In this document: piece after piece, positions 54,196 to 63,592 of the stretch
How positions within the stretch are numbered: position 1 is the first letter of the stretch
Layout of the letters: every line of letters starts with the position of its first letter
Assembly: GCA_045588245.1 (NCBI GenBank)
Contig: JAZNDW010000036.1
Location: 17,542-81,541 of the forward strand
From: DTU064 sp045588245
Lineage (GTDB): Bacteria; Bacillota; Clostridia; Oscillospirales; CAG-272
Length of the DNA: 64,000 nt
Reading direction: 5' to 3'
Notes under the pieces: generated by a model
What the model saw: only the letters and a program-made list of their open reading frames with translations
Databases searched by the model: none
Told to the model about the DNA's origin: nothing
Program-made: the position numbers and the translations under genes

Positions 54196-54221
54196 AAAAA
54201 GCACCCTATCGGGTGCTTTTT
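54196..54221. terminator. Bidirectional terminator
   Basis: AAAAAGCACCC (54196-54206) and GGGTGCTTTTT (54211-54221) form an 11-bp stem with a four-base loop between the convergent FkbM and rpsU genes. Confidence 0.92.
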
Positions 54222-54229
54222 ATTAATCC

Positions 54230-54406
54230 TTATTTATACTTGCGCTTTCTTGCAGCTTCGGATTTCTTCTTTTTCTTTACGCTGGGTTTCTCGTAATGCT
54301 CTCTCTTGCGGAGTTCGGCGAGGACGCCCGATCTTGCGCACTGACGCTTGAATCTACGAAGCGCACTGTCAAGAGATTCGTTTTCCTTAACTCTGATTTC
54401 TGCCAT
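54230..54406 (-). CDS. rpsU: Ribosomal protein S21
   Basis: The 58-residue protein begins MAEIRVKENESLDSALRRFKR and ends in a Lys/Arg-rich tail. The start is ATG 54406 after a GGGGGG-type site; an upstream in-frame start is rejected. It has its own perfect promoter. Confidence 0.97.
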   Translation of the reverse strand: MAEIRVKENESLDSALRRFKRQCARSGVLAELRKREHYEKPSVKKKKKSEAARKRKYK

Positions 54407-54463
54407 CTGTCTTTCCCCCCCTTCGAATTGAGCATGAGAGCTGTAATAAACGCTCACTTGAGT

Positions 54464-54492
54464 ATTATAGCAAAAGATTCTCCATATGTCAA
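54464..54492 (-). promoter_or_regulatory. Consensus sigma-A promoter of rpsU
   Basis: On the minus strand TTGACA (54492-54487) and TATAAT (54469-54464) are exactly 17 bases apart. Confidence 0.92.
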
Positions 54493-54507
54493 TAATATAT
54501 TGAAATT

Positions 54508-55785
54508 TTATGAAATATTAGAGCGAAGAATTTCCATCAGCGCAGCTTTTTCATATTTCATTCGGACGGCGTCGATTGACGTATATTCGCCGTTACAGTA
54601 CAGTATGCGTCCTGCAACCATCGTCATTTTGACGTCACTGCCCGACGCCGAATAAACAATGTCCGATGCGATGCCGCCGACACCGCGCAAATGAAGCGCG
54701 CCGCCGTCCAGAAGAACCAGATCCGCCTTCATTCCCGGCTTCAGCTTGCCTGCATTTTCAAAGCCCATGGCGCTGTATCCGCTGACCGTTGCCATACCGA
54801 TAACGTCCTCTGCGGAGATTGCCGCCGCCGAGCCAGAACGATACTTCGCCAAAAGTGCCGCCAGACGCATTTCACGAAACATATCAAGGGTGTTGTTGCT
54901 TGCGGCACCGTCCGTGCCGAGAGCAACGCGGACACCGCGTTGTGCCGCATCGCATACGGGTGCGATGCCGCTGCAAAGATAAAGATTCGACGCGGGATTA
55001 TGCACCATCGTGACGTTGCGCTCCGCAAGCATCTCCATGTCACGCTCGTTAATGTGTACACAATGCGCCGCGATCGTAGGCACGTCAAACAGTCCGAGCT
55101 TATAAAAGTATTCAACGGGCGTCACACCGTGACGTTCGATGCATTCTTTAACTTCCTTCGCCGTTTCGCTGACGTGGACGTGGACGCCCGTGCCGAGCTT
55201 CTTTGCCATTTCCGCGGCATACGCCGCGATCTCTTCGTTGCTCGTGTATTCGCCGTGCAGTCCCATGTATATGCGAACGAGTCCGTCGGGGTCGTCGTAC
55301 TTCTCAAAAAGCTCGCAGTGTGAATCGACTCCGTCTTTGTTCGTCGAACCTCGCGTAATGTTTGCGCGAATGCCAGAATCGAGTACGGCGCGTATCATGT
55401 CGTCGCAATAAAAATACATATCGGCAAACGCAGTCACACCCTGACGCAAAAACTCCATGATTGCAAGAGTCGTTGCGGTATAAATGATATCGGGGGTAAA
55501 CTTGTCCTCCATGGGCATAACGACACCGAGCCACTCCGCCAAGGGAAGTCCGCTTCCCGCGCCGCGTAAAAGCACCATCGGAGCGTGCGAATGTGTGTTC
55601 GCAAGACCGGGCATACAAATGCCGCCGCCACCGTCGATAACGGTGATCTTTTTCCCGCCGAGAGGCGGCGCCGTCATACGGCTTTCTTCGCCTGCATACA
55701 GAATACGGTCGCCGTCCGTTAAAACGGCGCCGTTTTCATACGTTTCATCGCCCGTGTAAAGGCGAACGTTTTTAATAAGATACAT
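54508..55785 (-). CDS. mtaD: Methylthioadenosine/S-adenosylhomocysteine deaminase
   Basis: The 425-residue amidohydrolase deaminates SAH or related adenosine derivatives. Metal ligands are H65 and H67 in NTHSHAPM, a His in GLHGEY, HVHVSE, AAHCVHINE and the Asp in ALGTDGAASN. It starts 3 bases after the ahcY stop, so the two are translated together. The context says it acts on SAH or on its hydrolysis product. See the paired finding. Confidence 0.9.
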   Translation of the reverse strand: MYLIKNVRLYTGDETYENGAVLTDGDRILYAGEESRMTAPPLGGKKITVIDGGGGICMPGLANTHSHAPMVLLRGAGSGLPLAEWLGVVMPMEDKFTPDIIYTATTLAIMEFLRQGVTAFADMYFYCDDMIRAVLDSGIRANITRGSTNKDGVDSHCELFEKYDDPDGLVRIYMGLHGEYTSNEEIAAYAAEMAKKLGTGVHVHVSETAKEVKECIERHGVTPVEYFYKLGLFDVPTIAAHCVHINERDMEMLAERNVTMVHNPASNLYLCSGIAPVCDAAQRGVRVALGTDGAASNNTLDMFREMRLAALLAKYRSGSAAAISAEDVIGMATVSGYSAMGFENAGKLKPGMKADLVLLDGGALHLRGVGGIASDIVYSASGSDVKMTMVAGRILYCNGEYTSIDAVRMKYEKAALMEILRSNIS

Positions 55786-55788
55786 AAT

Positions 55789-57060
55789 TTACCCGTTTGA
55801 TGAATGCAGATAGCACTCCTGCTCCTTTGTAAGATGATCGATGCTCTTGCCCATCGTTTGCAGCTTCATTTCAGCAACCGAACGGTCGATCTGTTCGGGG
55901 ACCTCGTAAACGCCCGCAGCAAGGCTGCGTCCGTTTTTCGCAAGATATTCCGCCGAAAGCGACTGAAGCGCAAAGCTGATGTCCATGATCTCTGCCGGGT
56001 GACCGTCGCCCGAAGCGAGGTTGACGAGTCTTCCCTCGGCTAAGAGATATACCGTCTTTTCTTCGCCATCAAAGTTGAAGACGAAGCACTCGATGTTGCG
56101 GCGTGCTTCATATACGTTTTCGGCTTTTGCTCTCATGTCGGCAACGGCAACCTCAACGTCAAAGTGACCGGCATTACAAAGGATCGCGCCGCTCTTCATC
56201 TTTTTGATGTGCTCAACCGTAATGACATCGCGGCAGCCCGTAACGGTGAGGAAAATGTCACCGAGAGGGGCAGCTTCATCCATCGTCATAACGTCAAAGC
56301 CGTCCATAACGGCTTCAATTGCGCGGATCGGATCGATCTCCGTGACGATCACGCGTGCGCCCATGCCCTTTGCACGCATGGCGGCGCCGCGTCCGCACCA
56401 GCCGTAGCCTGCGATGACGACGATCTTGCCTGCAATTATCAGATTCGTCGTTCTCATTATGCCATCAAGCACGGACTGACCCGTTCCGTAACGGTTGTCG
56501 AACATATATTTCATGTCAGCATCATTGACAGACACCATCGGGAAAGGAAGTCCGCCTTCCTTTGCTCTTGCGTGCAAGCGGTGAACGCCCGTCGTTGTTT
56601 CCTCGGAGCCGCCGATGAGATTCTTTGTAAATTCGGGATGTTCGCGGCAAAGTATCTCCGTCAAATCTCCGCCATCGTCGATGAAAACGTCGGGACAGCA
56701 TGAAAGCGTCTTGACGAGGTGATCGTGATACTCTTCCGCTGTCGATGCGTGCCACGCATAAACGTGAACGCCCAAAGATGCAAGTCCTGCGGCAACGTCA
56801 TCTTGCGTAGAGAGGGGGTTACATCCAGTAGCATAAACGTCGGCACCGCCCGCTTTTAAGAGAAGCGCCATACGCGCCGTCTTTGCTTCAAGGTGTATCG
56901 ACATCGAAATTTTCATACCTCTGAAGGGTTGCTCCTTCGTAAATCGCTCTTCAAGCAGCGCGAGTATAGGCATGTGGGACTTGACCCAGTTTATTTTCTG
57001 TACGCCCGAGGGGGCAAGTGAAGGATCTCTGATAATATTTTCCAAAGCTGTATTCTCCAT
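55789..57060 (-). CDS. ahcY: Adenosylhomocysteinase (SAH/SIH hydrolase)
   Basis: The 423-residue enzyme matches the archaeal/thermophile-type SAH hydrolase: HLEAKTA, NPLSTQDDVAA, DDGGDLT, GGSEETTTGVHRL and VNDADMKYMFDNRYGTGQS carry the substrate and catalytic Lys/Asp residues. The NAD-binding GYGWCGRGAAMRAKGMGA follows. Its C-terminus ends QECYLHSSNG, different from the KPDHYRY tail of classical bacterial enzymes. It recycles SAH left by methyltransferases. It is 7 bases downstream of the GH127 gene and upstream of mtaD. Confidence 0.93.
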   Translation of the reverse strand: MENTALENIIRDPSLAPSGVQKINWVKSHMPILALLEERFTKEQPFRGMKISMSIHLEAKTARMALLLKAGGADVYATGCNPLSTQDDVAAGLASLGVHVYAWHASTAEEYHDHLVKTLSCCPDVFIDDGGDLTEILCREHPEFTKNLIGGSEETTTGVHRLHARAKEGGLPFPMVSVNDADMKYMFDNRYGTGQSVLDGIMRTTNLIIAGKIVVIAGYGWCGRGAAMRAKGMGARVIVTEIDPIRAIEAVMDGFDVMTMDEAAPLGDIFLTVTGCRDVITVEHIKKMKSGAILCNAGHFDVEVAVADMRAKAENVYEARRNIECFVFNFDGEEKTVYLLAEGRLVNLASGDGHPAEIMDISFALQSLSAEYLAKNGRSLAAGVYEVPEQIDRSVAEMKLQTMGKSIDHLTKEQECYLHSSNG

Positions 57061-57067
57061 GATTCAA

Positions 57068-58903
57068 TTAATATTTAAGCGGTATCCATACCTGCATATC
57101 GGTCTCGCCGCGGTTTTCCATGCCGTAGTACGGAATATAGTGAAGCTCACGCGGCACACACACAACGGTGCCGACCTTCGGATATAGTCTGCCGTCGTAT
57201 TTCTTTTCACATCCGTTGGCGGTGATGGTGGGAAGACCGAAATAATCGTTTTCTTCCACCTTGAATTCTGTGTCGGCAAAAACGGAAAGAGCGAAAATAT
57301 CGCCTGCGTTGTCAACACCCTCGATGCAGTAAGCCACAGGACCGTACATAAGCGCGGCTCTGCCTGCGTTTTCGTGCACACCGGGAGCTGAAACGACGAG
57401 TCTCGGCGCAATGTGGAAATCAAGCTCGATCACGTTGACAGCATCGAAGTATGCGTATCCGTCGCAAAGCGTATATTCGGCGGATGCGGTGAAATCCTCG
57501 CACCAAGCGGGAACGCGTACCGCGATCTTCTTGTGTCCGCTCTTCACAGAGAGCTTGACCTTACCGCACGCGGGGTAATTCGTCGTCTGACGGATGGAAA
57601 TGCCGTCATCCTCCGTTACAGAATTAATATAATGATGAACATAAAGCGTATCGCCGTTCTCGGTATATAAGAAATCGGCAATTGCGTTAACGAAACGCAT
57701 GATATTGGGCGGGCAGCAGGAACAGCCGAACACCTTCACGCGCTGTGTGATGGGATAACGCTCCTTATCAAGCGTTGCGGGATTCTTATCATGATTGGAA
57801 AGGTCTACGGTCAGCGGATTTTCATAGAAAAATTCGTCGCCGCTGATGGAAACACCCGAAATGCTTCCATTGTACATCGCCTGCTCGGCGATGTCGCCGT
57901 AAAGCCCCTTAGCTTCGATCTTCGACATTCTCTGGCAGAACAGAGCAAGCGCGAGCGTCGCACAGGTTTCCGTATATGCTTCTTCGTTTTTGAGGTCGTA
58001 GTCAACGGTGAACGCTTCGCCAAGATGGGAAGACCCGATACCTCCCGTTACGTACATACGCTTTTCGGCAACGTTTTTAAGGATCGCCTGGCAAGCGCAG
58101 TACAGCTCCTCGTCGCCGTATTCAAGCGCGAGGTCCGCCATGGCGATGTAGCAATACATCGCACGGACGGAGTGTCCCTCCGCCGTCGTCTGCTCACGGA
58201 CGGTGAGATGATCCTGCGAATAGTTTGCCGTTGCCCAGGGGTAATATCCGTTTTTGTCAAGGTCGTTGTTGCCCTTCTGATCAATGAAGAACTTCGCAAG
58301 CTCAAGATACTTCTTCTTGCCCGTCGTACGATAAAGCTTAACGAGTGCAAGCTCGATCTCCTCGTGTCCGGGAGTTACGAATGATGCCGATTTTTCCTCC
58401 ACAAACACACGGTACACAAGCTCTGTGTATCTTTCACAAAGTCCAAGCAGCTTGTCCTTACCCGTCGCGTGATAATATGCAACAGCCGCTTCGATCAGGT
58501 GACCAAGACAGTAAAGCTCATGCTCGTGTCTTAATTTGAAACGCTTGTCGGTGTCGTAAATGTTGAAATAGCAGTTATAGTAGCCGTTTTCAAGCTGATT
58601 GGCGCACATGTCGTCGATAAGCGCGTCAGCTTTCGCTTCAAGCACTTCGTCGCGTCCGTGTTCAAGCGCAAACGCAAGTCCCTCTATCCATTTTGCGGCA
58701 TCGGAGTCCCAGAAAATGTGAGGACGCCAGCCTTCTCTTTCCTGCTGCAGAAGATCACATTTCAAAGCTTCAAAACGGTTCGTTTCCTTGAATCTGTCAT
58801 AAACGGAGTCGATCGTAACGTTACGTGAGACTCTTTGCTTTTCGCCCCAGAAAGAGCCCTCTACTTTGCTTTTGTAAAAAGGAATATGTCTTAACTTTTT
58901 CAT
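57068..58903 (-). CDS. Glycoside hydrolase family 127 (beta-L-arabinofuranosidase-like)
   Basis: The 611-residue protein starts at ATG 58903 after GGTGAGG; an alternative ATG at 58924 precedes that site. The barrel contains FWDSDAAKWIEGLAF, LENGYYNCYF and HELYCLGHLIEAAVAYY. The zinc-thiolate region GCSCCPPNIMRFV (near residue 415) supplies the cysteines typical of HypBA1. No signal peptide is seen, so it is cytoplasmic. The likely substrate is beta-L-arabinofuranosyl oligosaccharides. It heads the operon with ahcY and mtaD. Confidence 0.9.
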   Translation of the reverse strand: MKKLRHIPFYKSKVEGSFWGEKQRVSRNVTIDSVYDRFKETNRFEALKCDLLQQEREGWRPHIFWDSDAAKWIEGLAFALEHGRDEVLEAKADALIDDMCANQLENGYYNCYFNIYDTDKRFKLRHEHELYCLGHLIEAAVAYYHATGKDKLLGLCERYTELVYRVFVEEKSASFVTPGHEEIELALVKLYRTTGKKKYLELAKFFIDQKGNNDLDKNGYYPWATANYSQDHLTVREQTTAEGHSVRAMYCYIAMADLALEYGDEELYCACQAILKNVAEKRMYVTGGIGSSHLGEAFTVDYDLKNEEAYTETCATLALALFCQRMSKIEAKGLYGDIAEQAMYNGSISGVSISGDEFFYENPLTVDLSNHDKNPATLDKERYPITQRVKVFGCSCCPPNIMRFVNAIADFLYTENGDTLYVHHYINSVTEDDGISIRQTTNYPACGKVKLSVKSGHKKIAVRVPAWCEDFTASAEYTLCDGYAYFDAVNVIELDFHIAPRLVVSAPGVHENAGRAALMYGPVAYCIEGVDNAGDIFALSVFADTEFKVEENDYFGLPTITANGCEKKYDGRLYPKVGTVVCVPRELHYIPYYGMENRGETDMQVWIPLKY

Positions 58904-58980
58904 TTTCGTTGCCTCACCTTTCATATTTGTAACCGTATCATTTTCAGCACACGGCTATCCACAATAATCATACCACAATA

Positions 58981-59020
58981 AAATGCTTTTATCAACGGCA
59001 TAATCGTGATAAAAGCATTT
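58981..59020 (-). terminator. Terminator of the rqcH-phosphoesterase operon
   Basis: A 14-bp perfect stem (58981-58994 with 59007-59020) ends in TTTTATT on the minus strand, shortly after the phosphoesterase gene. Confidence 0.8.
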
Positions 59021-59035
59021 TTAAGTCATATTGAA

Positions 59036-59740
59036 TTATTGAAATCGGAGCTCCACAACCTCAGTAGGATTATTTATGCGCGGTATGAGAATGGGATTCG
59101 ACACACCTGCGGATACGAGCAAGCGTCCGTACATTCCGTGAGTGTATTTTGGAAACAATCCCTGCCCCGGCGAGTAAACACCGCGTCCGAAAAAGCGCCA
59201 CTGCCCTCCATGAGCGTGGCCTGACAGTATCAGATCTGCATTAACGGAGCTTAGCTCGTTTATGTATCTGTCGGGCTCATGGCAGATGAGTATCTTATAT
59301 TCATCGCACGCCTCAAAATCACCAAGCCAAGCGCCGGGCGAACGTCGCGGCGCAACTGCGCCGACGGCAAATTCACCGCCGTGCGACTTAATAACGTTAA
59401 ATCCGTTTTCCAAAAGTACCGTGCCCGTATCCGCGGCACGCTGCTTTTTCCCCTCGGAAATGTACGTTTCATGGTTTCCGAGAGCATAGTAAACGGGCGC
59501 GAGCTCTGCCGCCTCGCGCAGAAATCGGTACGCATTATCCGAGCCCGATATGATATTTCTCGTCTTCGGCTTTTTCGCCTCGATCAGGTCGCCGCCGATA
59601 AATATTACCTCAGGCGCGATCTCGCGTATGATCTTTATCGGCACGTCAGGTTTTCGTTCGTGTATGTCGGATATGAACACAGCCGTCAGCTTCAGTCTGC
59701 CGCCCGTGTCAATATGATAAGTTCGTTTTACGGTTTTCAT
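59036..59740 (-). CDS. Metallophosphoesterase (YkuE-like)
   Basis: The 234-residue protein has the calcineurin-like metal motifs FISDIHE, FIGGDLIE, ALGNHETY, ILICHEPD and LSGHAHGGQW. No signal peptide is visible. The substrate is unknown. It is the last gene of the minus-strand run, 7 bases after the DUF4416 gene. Confidence 0.92.
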   Translation of the reverse strand: MKTVKRTYHIDTGGRLKLTAVFISDIHERKPDVPIKIIREIAPEVIFIGGDLIEAKKPKTRNIISGSDNAYRFLREAAELAPVYYALGNHETYISEGKKQRAADTGTVLLENGFNVIKSHGGEFAVGAVAPRRSPGAWLGDFEACDEYKILICHEPDRYINELSSVNADLILSGHAHGGQWRFFGRGVYSPGQGLFPKYTHGMYGRLLVSAGVSNPILIPRINNPTEVVELRFQ

Positions 59741-59747
59741 TACGGTT

Positions 59748-60302
59748 TTACTCCGTCACGTTTGCCGCGGCGCGCCCTGACCGCCGCGCTTTGATATAAT
59801 TTTTGCGTATCGCGAGCATCGTGTCCTTAACTTCGCGGCACTTAAAATCGCGGTACGTCCACGGAAAATCGTCATAATCGCCGCCGCAGTAAAACAGCGT
59901 CAGCTCAACGTAAATGCCGTCGTGCATGGCAATTCTGTGCGGGGCGTACTTCGTCGTCGGCAGTAAAAGCGCACCGCGCCCGATGAGTCCGGGATCAAGA
60001 TTCACACGGCGGCTGCCGCCGCATGACAGCTTCTGCTCGATCTCGTTCGTTTGCTGTTTCACTTTTGCGATCATGTCGGGCAAGATCAGCTTTTCAAACG
60101 ATACGAACCTTCGGTATACGGTGCCCGGAAGCTCATCTTCATAATAACTGCTCAATTCCGAAAACACAAATTCGGGCGAGACATAGTCGATCGTCCCGTA
60201 GTGTGCCGCAAGGCTCGCTACGGCTGAATCAAGCATCGCCGTATCGTTATATAATATGCCGCAGAACAGCTTTTCGCGCTCAAATTCCGACACACGTCCC
60301 AT
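59748..60302 (-). CDS. DUF4416 family protein
   Basis: The 184-residue protein fits DUF4416: YYEDELPGTVYRRFVSFEKLILP, QTNEIEQKL, VNLDPGLIGRGALLLPTTK, HRIAMHDGIYVELTL and WTYRDFKCREVKD. Function unknown. It follows rqcH by 23 bases. Confidence 0.88.
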   Translation of the reverse strand: MGRVSEFEREKLFCGILYNDTAMLDSAVASLAAHYGTIDYVSPEFVFSELSSYYEDELPGTVYRRFVSFEKLILPDMIAKVKQQTNEIEQKLSCGGSRRVNLDPGLIGRGALLLPTTKYAPHRIAMHDGIYVELTLFYCGGDYDDFPWTYRDFKCREVKDTMLAIRKNYIKARRSGRAAANVTE

Positions 60303-60325
60303 AATGATCCTCGTTACCTTTGATT

Positions 60326-62083
60326 TTATTGCTTCAACGCTTCAACACGGTCTTTGTCGGGAGTGACGTAAGCCGTCCAATTGGTCTTATAAGTTACGTA
60401 TCCCGGCTTTGAGCCCGTCGGCTTTTTAATGTTTTTCACCCGAGTATAGTCAACAGGGACGTTCACGCCGTCACGCTGACTTGAGTTGACAGCCGCTATC
60501 ATTGCCGCTTCGGTGAAATCCACCTCGGGCGGATCTTCATCGTGTCCGCAAACCATAATAACGTGGCTACCTGCGGCTCCCTTTACGTGAAACCAAAAAT
60601 CCGAGCCCTCCGCAGTCTTCATTGTCAACTGATCGTTTGAAAGATTGTTTTTGCCGCAGTAAACGGTGTAGCCGTTTGTCGTTTTGTAGGTCACGTAGCA
60701 GACTGCATTCTTTTTTGCGCGCTTGCCCGTCGCCGCTCTGATCGATTTGGCATATCCCGACTCGGACAGCTCACGGCGAAGTTCGTTAAGCTCTGTTTCA
60801 CCCGACGAACGCATGAAAGCATCCTCAACGGATTCAATATAAGACATCTCTGCCTTCGCCGCTTCTATCTGCTCTGCCGTCATAACCTCCGCTGTCTTAC
60901 ATTTATTGTAAAGCTTATAGTAGTGCTGTGCGTTATCCGAGGGCGAAAGACGTTCGTTCAGCGTCACCTTCACCGTCGGACAGCTCTCGTCGTAATAATC
61001 GACGAGCTCCGCTTCGGTCATTCCGCGCTTCAGCAAAAAGAGGTTTGAATTGATTATATCGCCGAGCTGCTTGTAATTTGCGCCCTCTTTGGCGTGCTCA
61101 AGCTCTTCGGAAAGGAGCGCAAGCTTGCGCTCTATCCTGCGCTTCGCGTTCGTGATGAGCTTTAATATGTCGTGTCCCTGACGGGATACGCGGTCGATGC
61201 GTCCGCGCTCGGCGTAAAAAGCCGAGATCGCCTCTGACGGCGTTTCAAAGCTGACCTTTTTGTATTTGTCGCCGTATTCGAGAATGTCCATGAAGGAAAA
61301 ATCAAGCGGTCGGTCGTTTTCGTCGTAGATCACGGTCGGCTCACAGTCTGCTTCACCGCGTAAAACGGACTGCACAAACGAAAATGCCTCCCAAAGCTTG
61401 CCTCCGTCGCTATCGTAAAGCTGTGCGTCGGTGTGTTCCGACGCGCGGTACGCTACCTCGCGCGACAAAAGCGGCGAAAATCCTGTATACGATTTTATCA
61501 AAAATTTGTCCGCAGGCATATCTAGTGCTTCGGACGCATCGCGGAAAAGAGTTTCGCGGTCGATTGAGAGTATATCTTTTTTGCTCTGCGGCGGCGGAAG
61601 TTCATACTTCATTCCCGGAAGTATCTGACGGAGTCTGCTCGTCGTAAAGTCAACAACGCGGGAAGCCGCAAGTATCCTGTCGCCATCGCCGCAAAGAATG
61701 ATGTTACTGTATTTGTTCATTATTTCAACGATGAGCTTGCGCTCGCAAGCAAATCCCATCTCGTCGCGAGTTGCAAATGAAATCGCCGCGGCTCGCTCCG
61801 AGCCGTACTGCACGGCACCGTTGAAGATCGCTCCGTTAAGATGCTTGCGAAGCATCATCGTAAAGTTAGGCGGCGTATCGGGCATATCGAACGAATCGGT
61901 CGAAAATGCGATACGCGGAGTTGATGAACCTGCGTTTATATAAAGCTTTTTCGATTCTCCGCGTCCGCGAAGTAAAATTATCGTTTCGTCGCGTCCGATA
62001 CCGTATATTTTTTCGCATCGCGCACCGCAATATCCGTTCATCTCACGGCAAACGGCGGCGAGCATACCTGCATCGTATGGCAT
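60326..62083 (-). CDS. rqcH: NFACT-family ribosome quality control protein RqcH
   Basis: The 585-residue protein starts at ATG 62083 after GAGG. It has an NFACT-N domain (about 1-200), a helical/coiled-coil middle and the C-terminal NFACT-R RNA-binding domain with SNDQLTMKTAEGSDFWFHVKG and GSHVIM. RqcH adds C-terminal alanine tails to stalled nascent chains on the large ribosomal subunit. It is 2 bases after the GNAT gene, so co-translated. Confidence 0.93.
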   Translation of the reverse strand: MPYDAGMLAAVCREMNGYCGARCEKIYGIGRDETIILLRGRGESKKLYINAGSSTPRIAFSTDSFDMPDTPPNFTMMLRKHLNGAIFNGAVQYGSERAAAISFATRDEMGFACERKLIVEIMNKYSNIILCGDGDRILAASRVVDFTTSRLRQILPGMKYELPPPQSKKDILSIDRETLFRDASEALDMPADKFLIKSYTGFSPLLSREVAYRASEHTDAQLYDSDGGKLWEAFSFVQSVLRGEADCEPTVIYDENDRPLDFSFMDILEYGDKYKKVSFETPSEAISAFYAERGRIDRVSRQGHDILKLITNAKRRIERKLALLSEELEHAKEGANYKQLGDIINSNLFLLKRGMTEAELVDYYDESCPTVKVTLNERLSPSDNAQHYYKLYNKCKTAEVMTAEQIEAAKAEMSYIESVEDAFMRSSGETELNELRRELSESGYAKSIRAATGKRAKKNAVCYVTYKTTNGYTVYCGKNNLSNDQLTMKTAEGSDFWFHVKGAAGSHVIMVCGHDEDPPEVDFTEAAMIAAVNSSQRDGVNVPVDYTRVKNIKKPTGSKPGYVTYKTNWTAYVTPDKDRVEALKQ

Positions 62084-62085
62084 TG

Positions 62086-62814
62086 TCAGTCCTCGTAAAT
62101 TCTGCGCATCACGTAATAATAACAGCGACCGTAGCGGTGAAAGCCCGCGCGCTCGGCGCACTTTTGTGATGCGATATTATTTTTGTCAGTTTCGTATGTG
62201 ATGTAACAATCGTCATCGATCAGCTCACGGCAAAGCGCCGACGCATTCGACGAAGCATAGCCTTGCCCGCGTGCTTCAACAGCAGTTTCGACTCCGATTT
62301 CGATGGCGGATTTTCCCTCGTCGTCAAAATCCTCGGAGCAGGATCTGTTTTCAGACGCGATAGAAAGTACTTTTCCGTCAAGGACTGTGACAAAAGACGT
62401 CATTTCCTCTTCGATATACAGCGGCAAATCAAATGTCGTCATGTTATGATTGCGCGAGATTGCTTTTTTGGAAAGCTTCACCGTTGACGGCAATATTGCG
62501 CCACTATTGATCTGTTCGCGCGATTTTATCACGTAAGTATAATAGAATCTATCACGGAATTTACCGTTAGCGTCCTCTTCATATCCTCGGTCACGCATTT
62601 TTGTGCCTATACTCTCCCAAATGTATGAGAGTGCCTCATCCGTGAACGGATCGTCACCGTAGATCCGCAAAAATTCTTTCGCTTCGTTTTCGTATGACGG
62701 AAATACTTCTATCACGGCTTCGCCGCCGTCTTTTTTTCTGACCGTTATCGGCACCGCAATGTCCCATTCATTCTCAAAAACGAATTCCTCTCCGCCCACG
62801 TCAAGTTTTATCAT
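62086..62814 (-). CDS. GNAT-family N-acetyltransferase
   Basis: The 242-residue protein has a GNAT core in its C-terminal half (about 120-235), with AIEIGVETAVEARGQGYASSNASALCREL as the acetyl-CoA loop and YETDKNNIASQKCAERAGFHRYG at the end. The N-terminal half is an accessory region. The substrate is unknown. It overlaps the next upstream gene by 14 bases. Confidence 0.88.
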   Translation of the reverse strand: MIKLDVGGEEFVFENEWDIAVPITVRKKDGGEAVIEVFPSYENEAKEFLRIYGDDPFTDEALSYIWESIGTKMRDRGYEEDANGKFRDRFYYTYVIKSREQINSGAILPSTVKLSKKAISRNHNMTTFDLPLYIEEEMTSFVTVLDGKVLSIASENRSCSEDFDDEGKSAIEIGVETAVEARGQGYASSNASALCRELIDDDCYITYETDKNNIASQKCAERAGFHRYGRCYYYVMRRIYED

Positions 62815-63385
62815 AGGTTTTCTCCTGATTTTCGGTTATTTTTCGTATTCTGTTCCTGTTCCAATGTTTGCTGATTAATAATAGACAGATATAATACTGT
62901 ATAACAAATGTGATTACGGATAATATGTAGCTTATCACAGACGGCACGGGGATAGTGTAAAATACGCATTCCTGAACGGCAAGCCATTCAACAGGGCTGT
63001 TCGGTCCCTTCGGAAGCAGCATTACGAGTGAATAGACCGCATAGATCAATATATCATATTTTCCGGCGAAAAGCGTAAACTCGGAAAAAATATTTCTTAT
63101 ATTAAATTCAGTTTCAGTGATTTTCAGAATATAGTGTTTGTAAGTATTATTACGTCTGAAGTGGATGAAATACAGAGGAATCATATACGCAAGGGCGTAG
63201 AGCACAAACCAAAAGTAATTGCCGAACCAGGTTGTCGTCACCTCATTATTAAAAAAGAGCTTTCTTATGAACATAAAAAGCGTTATCATCGAAACAGTAT
63301 AAATACCAATTACGATAAGTCCGCACCAAACGTAATTCAATACTGTATTTATTATGTCACCTTTAGTGAGATTTTCAGGTTTCAT
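62801..63385 (-). CDS. Small polytopic membrane protein, unknown
   Basis: The 194-residue product has about four hydrophobic segments (about 14-38, 55-74, 105-120 and 140-172) and a charged Lys/Arg-rich C-terminus. I recognise no family. It heads the minus-strand operon with the GNAT gene. Confidence 0.6.
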   Translation of the reverse strand: MKPENLTKGDIINTVLNYVWCGLIVIGIYTVSMITLFMFIRKLFFNNEVTTTWFGNYFWFVLYALAYMIPLYFIHFRRNNTYKHYILKITETEFNIRNIFSEFTLFAGKYDILIYAVYSLVMLLPKGPNSPVEWLAVQECVFYTIPVPSVISYILSVITFVIQYYICLLLISKHWNRNRIRKITENQEKTYDKT

Positions 63386-63462
63386 ATCTGTTCTTCATGA
63401 TGATTTATATTATTCATTATTATATCACATATCACGAATTTTTCCAACAAATATAAGAAAAA

Positions 63463-63503
63463 GCTCCCCTGTGGGAGCATAAAAAAACGCCGCATCTCTG
63501 CGG
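63463..63503 (-). terminator. Tandem terminators of the rRNA operon
   Basis: Read on the minus strand, CCGCA-GAGA-TGCGG (63503-63490) is followed by CG and T7. Then GCTCCC-ACAG-GGGAGC (63478-63463) is followed by T5. They lie about 90 bases beyond the 23S 3' end. Confidence 0.82.
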
Positions 63504-63592
63504 ACGGAATTTTCACTATTTATTTTCCTTGAAAAACTTGAATAAAGAGAAGTTCGAGAGTATCGAACTGTAAGATTGAACTACGAAGTAGT

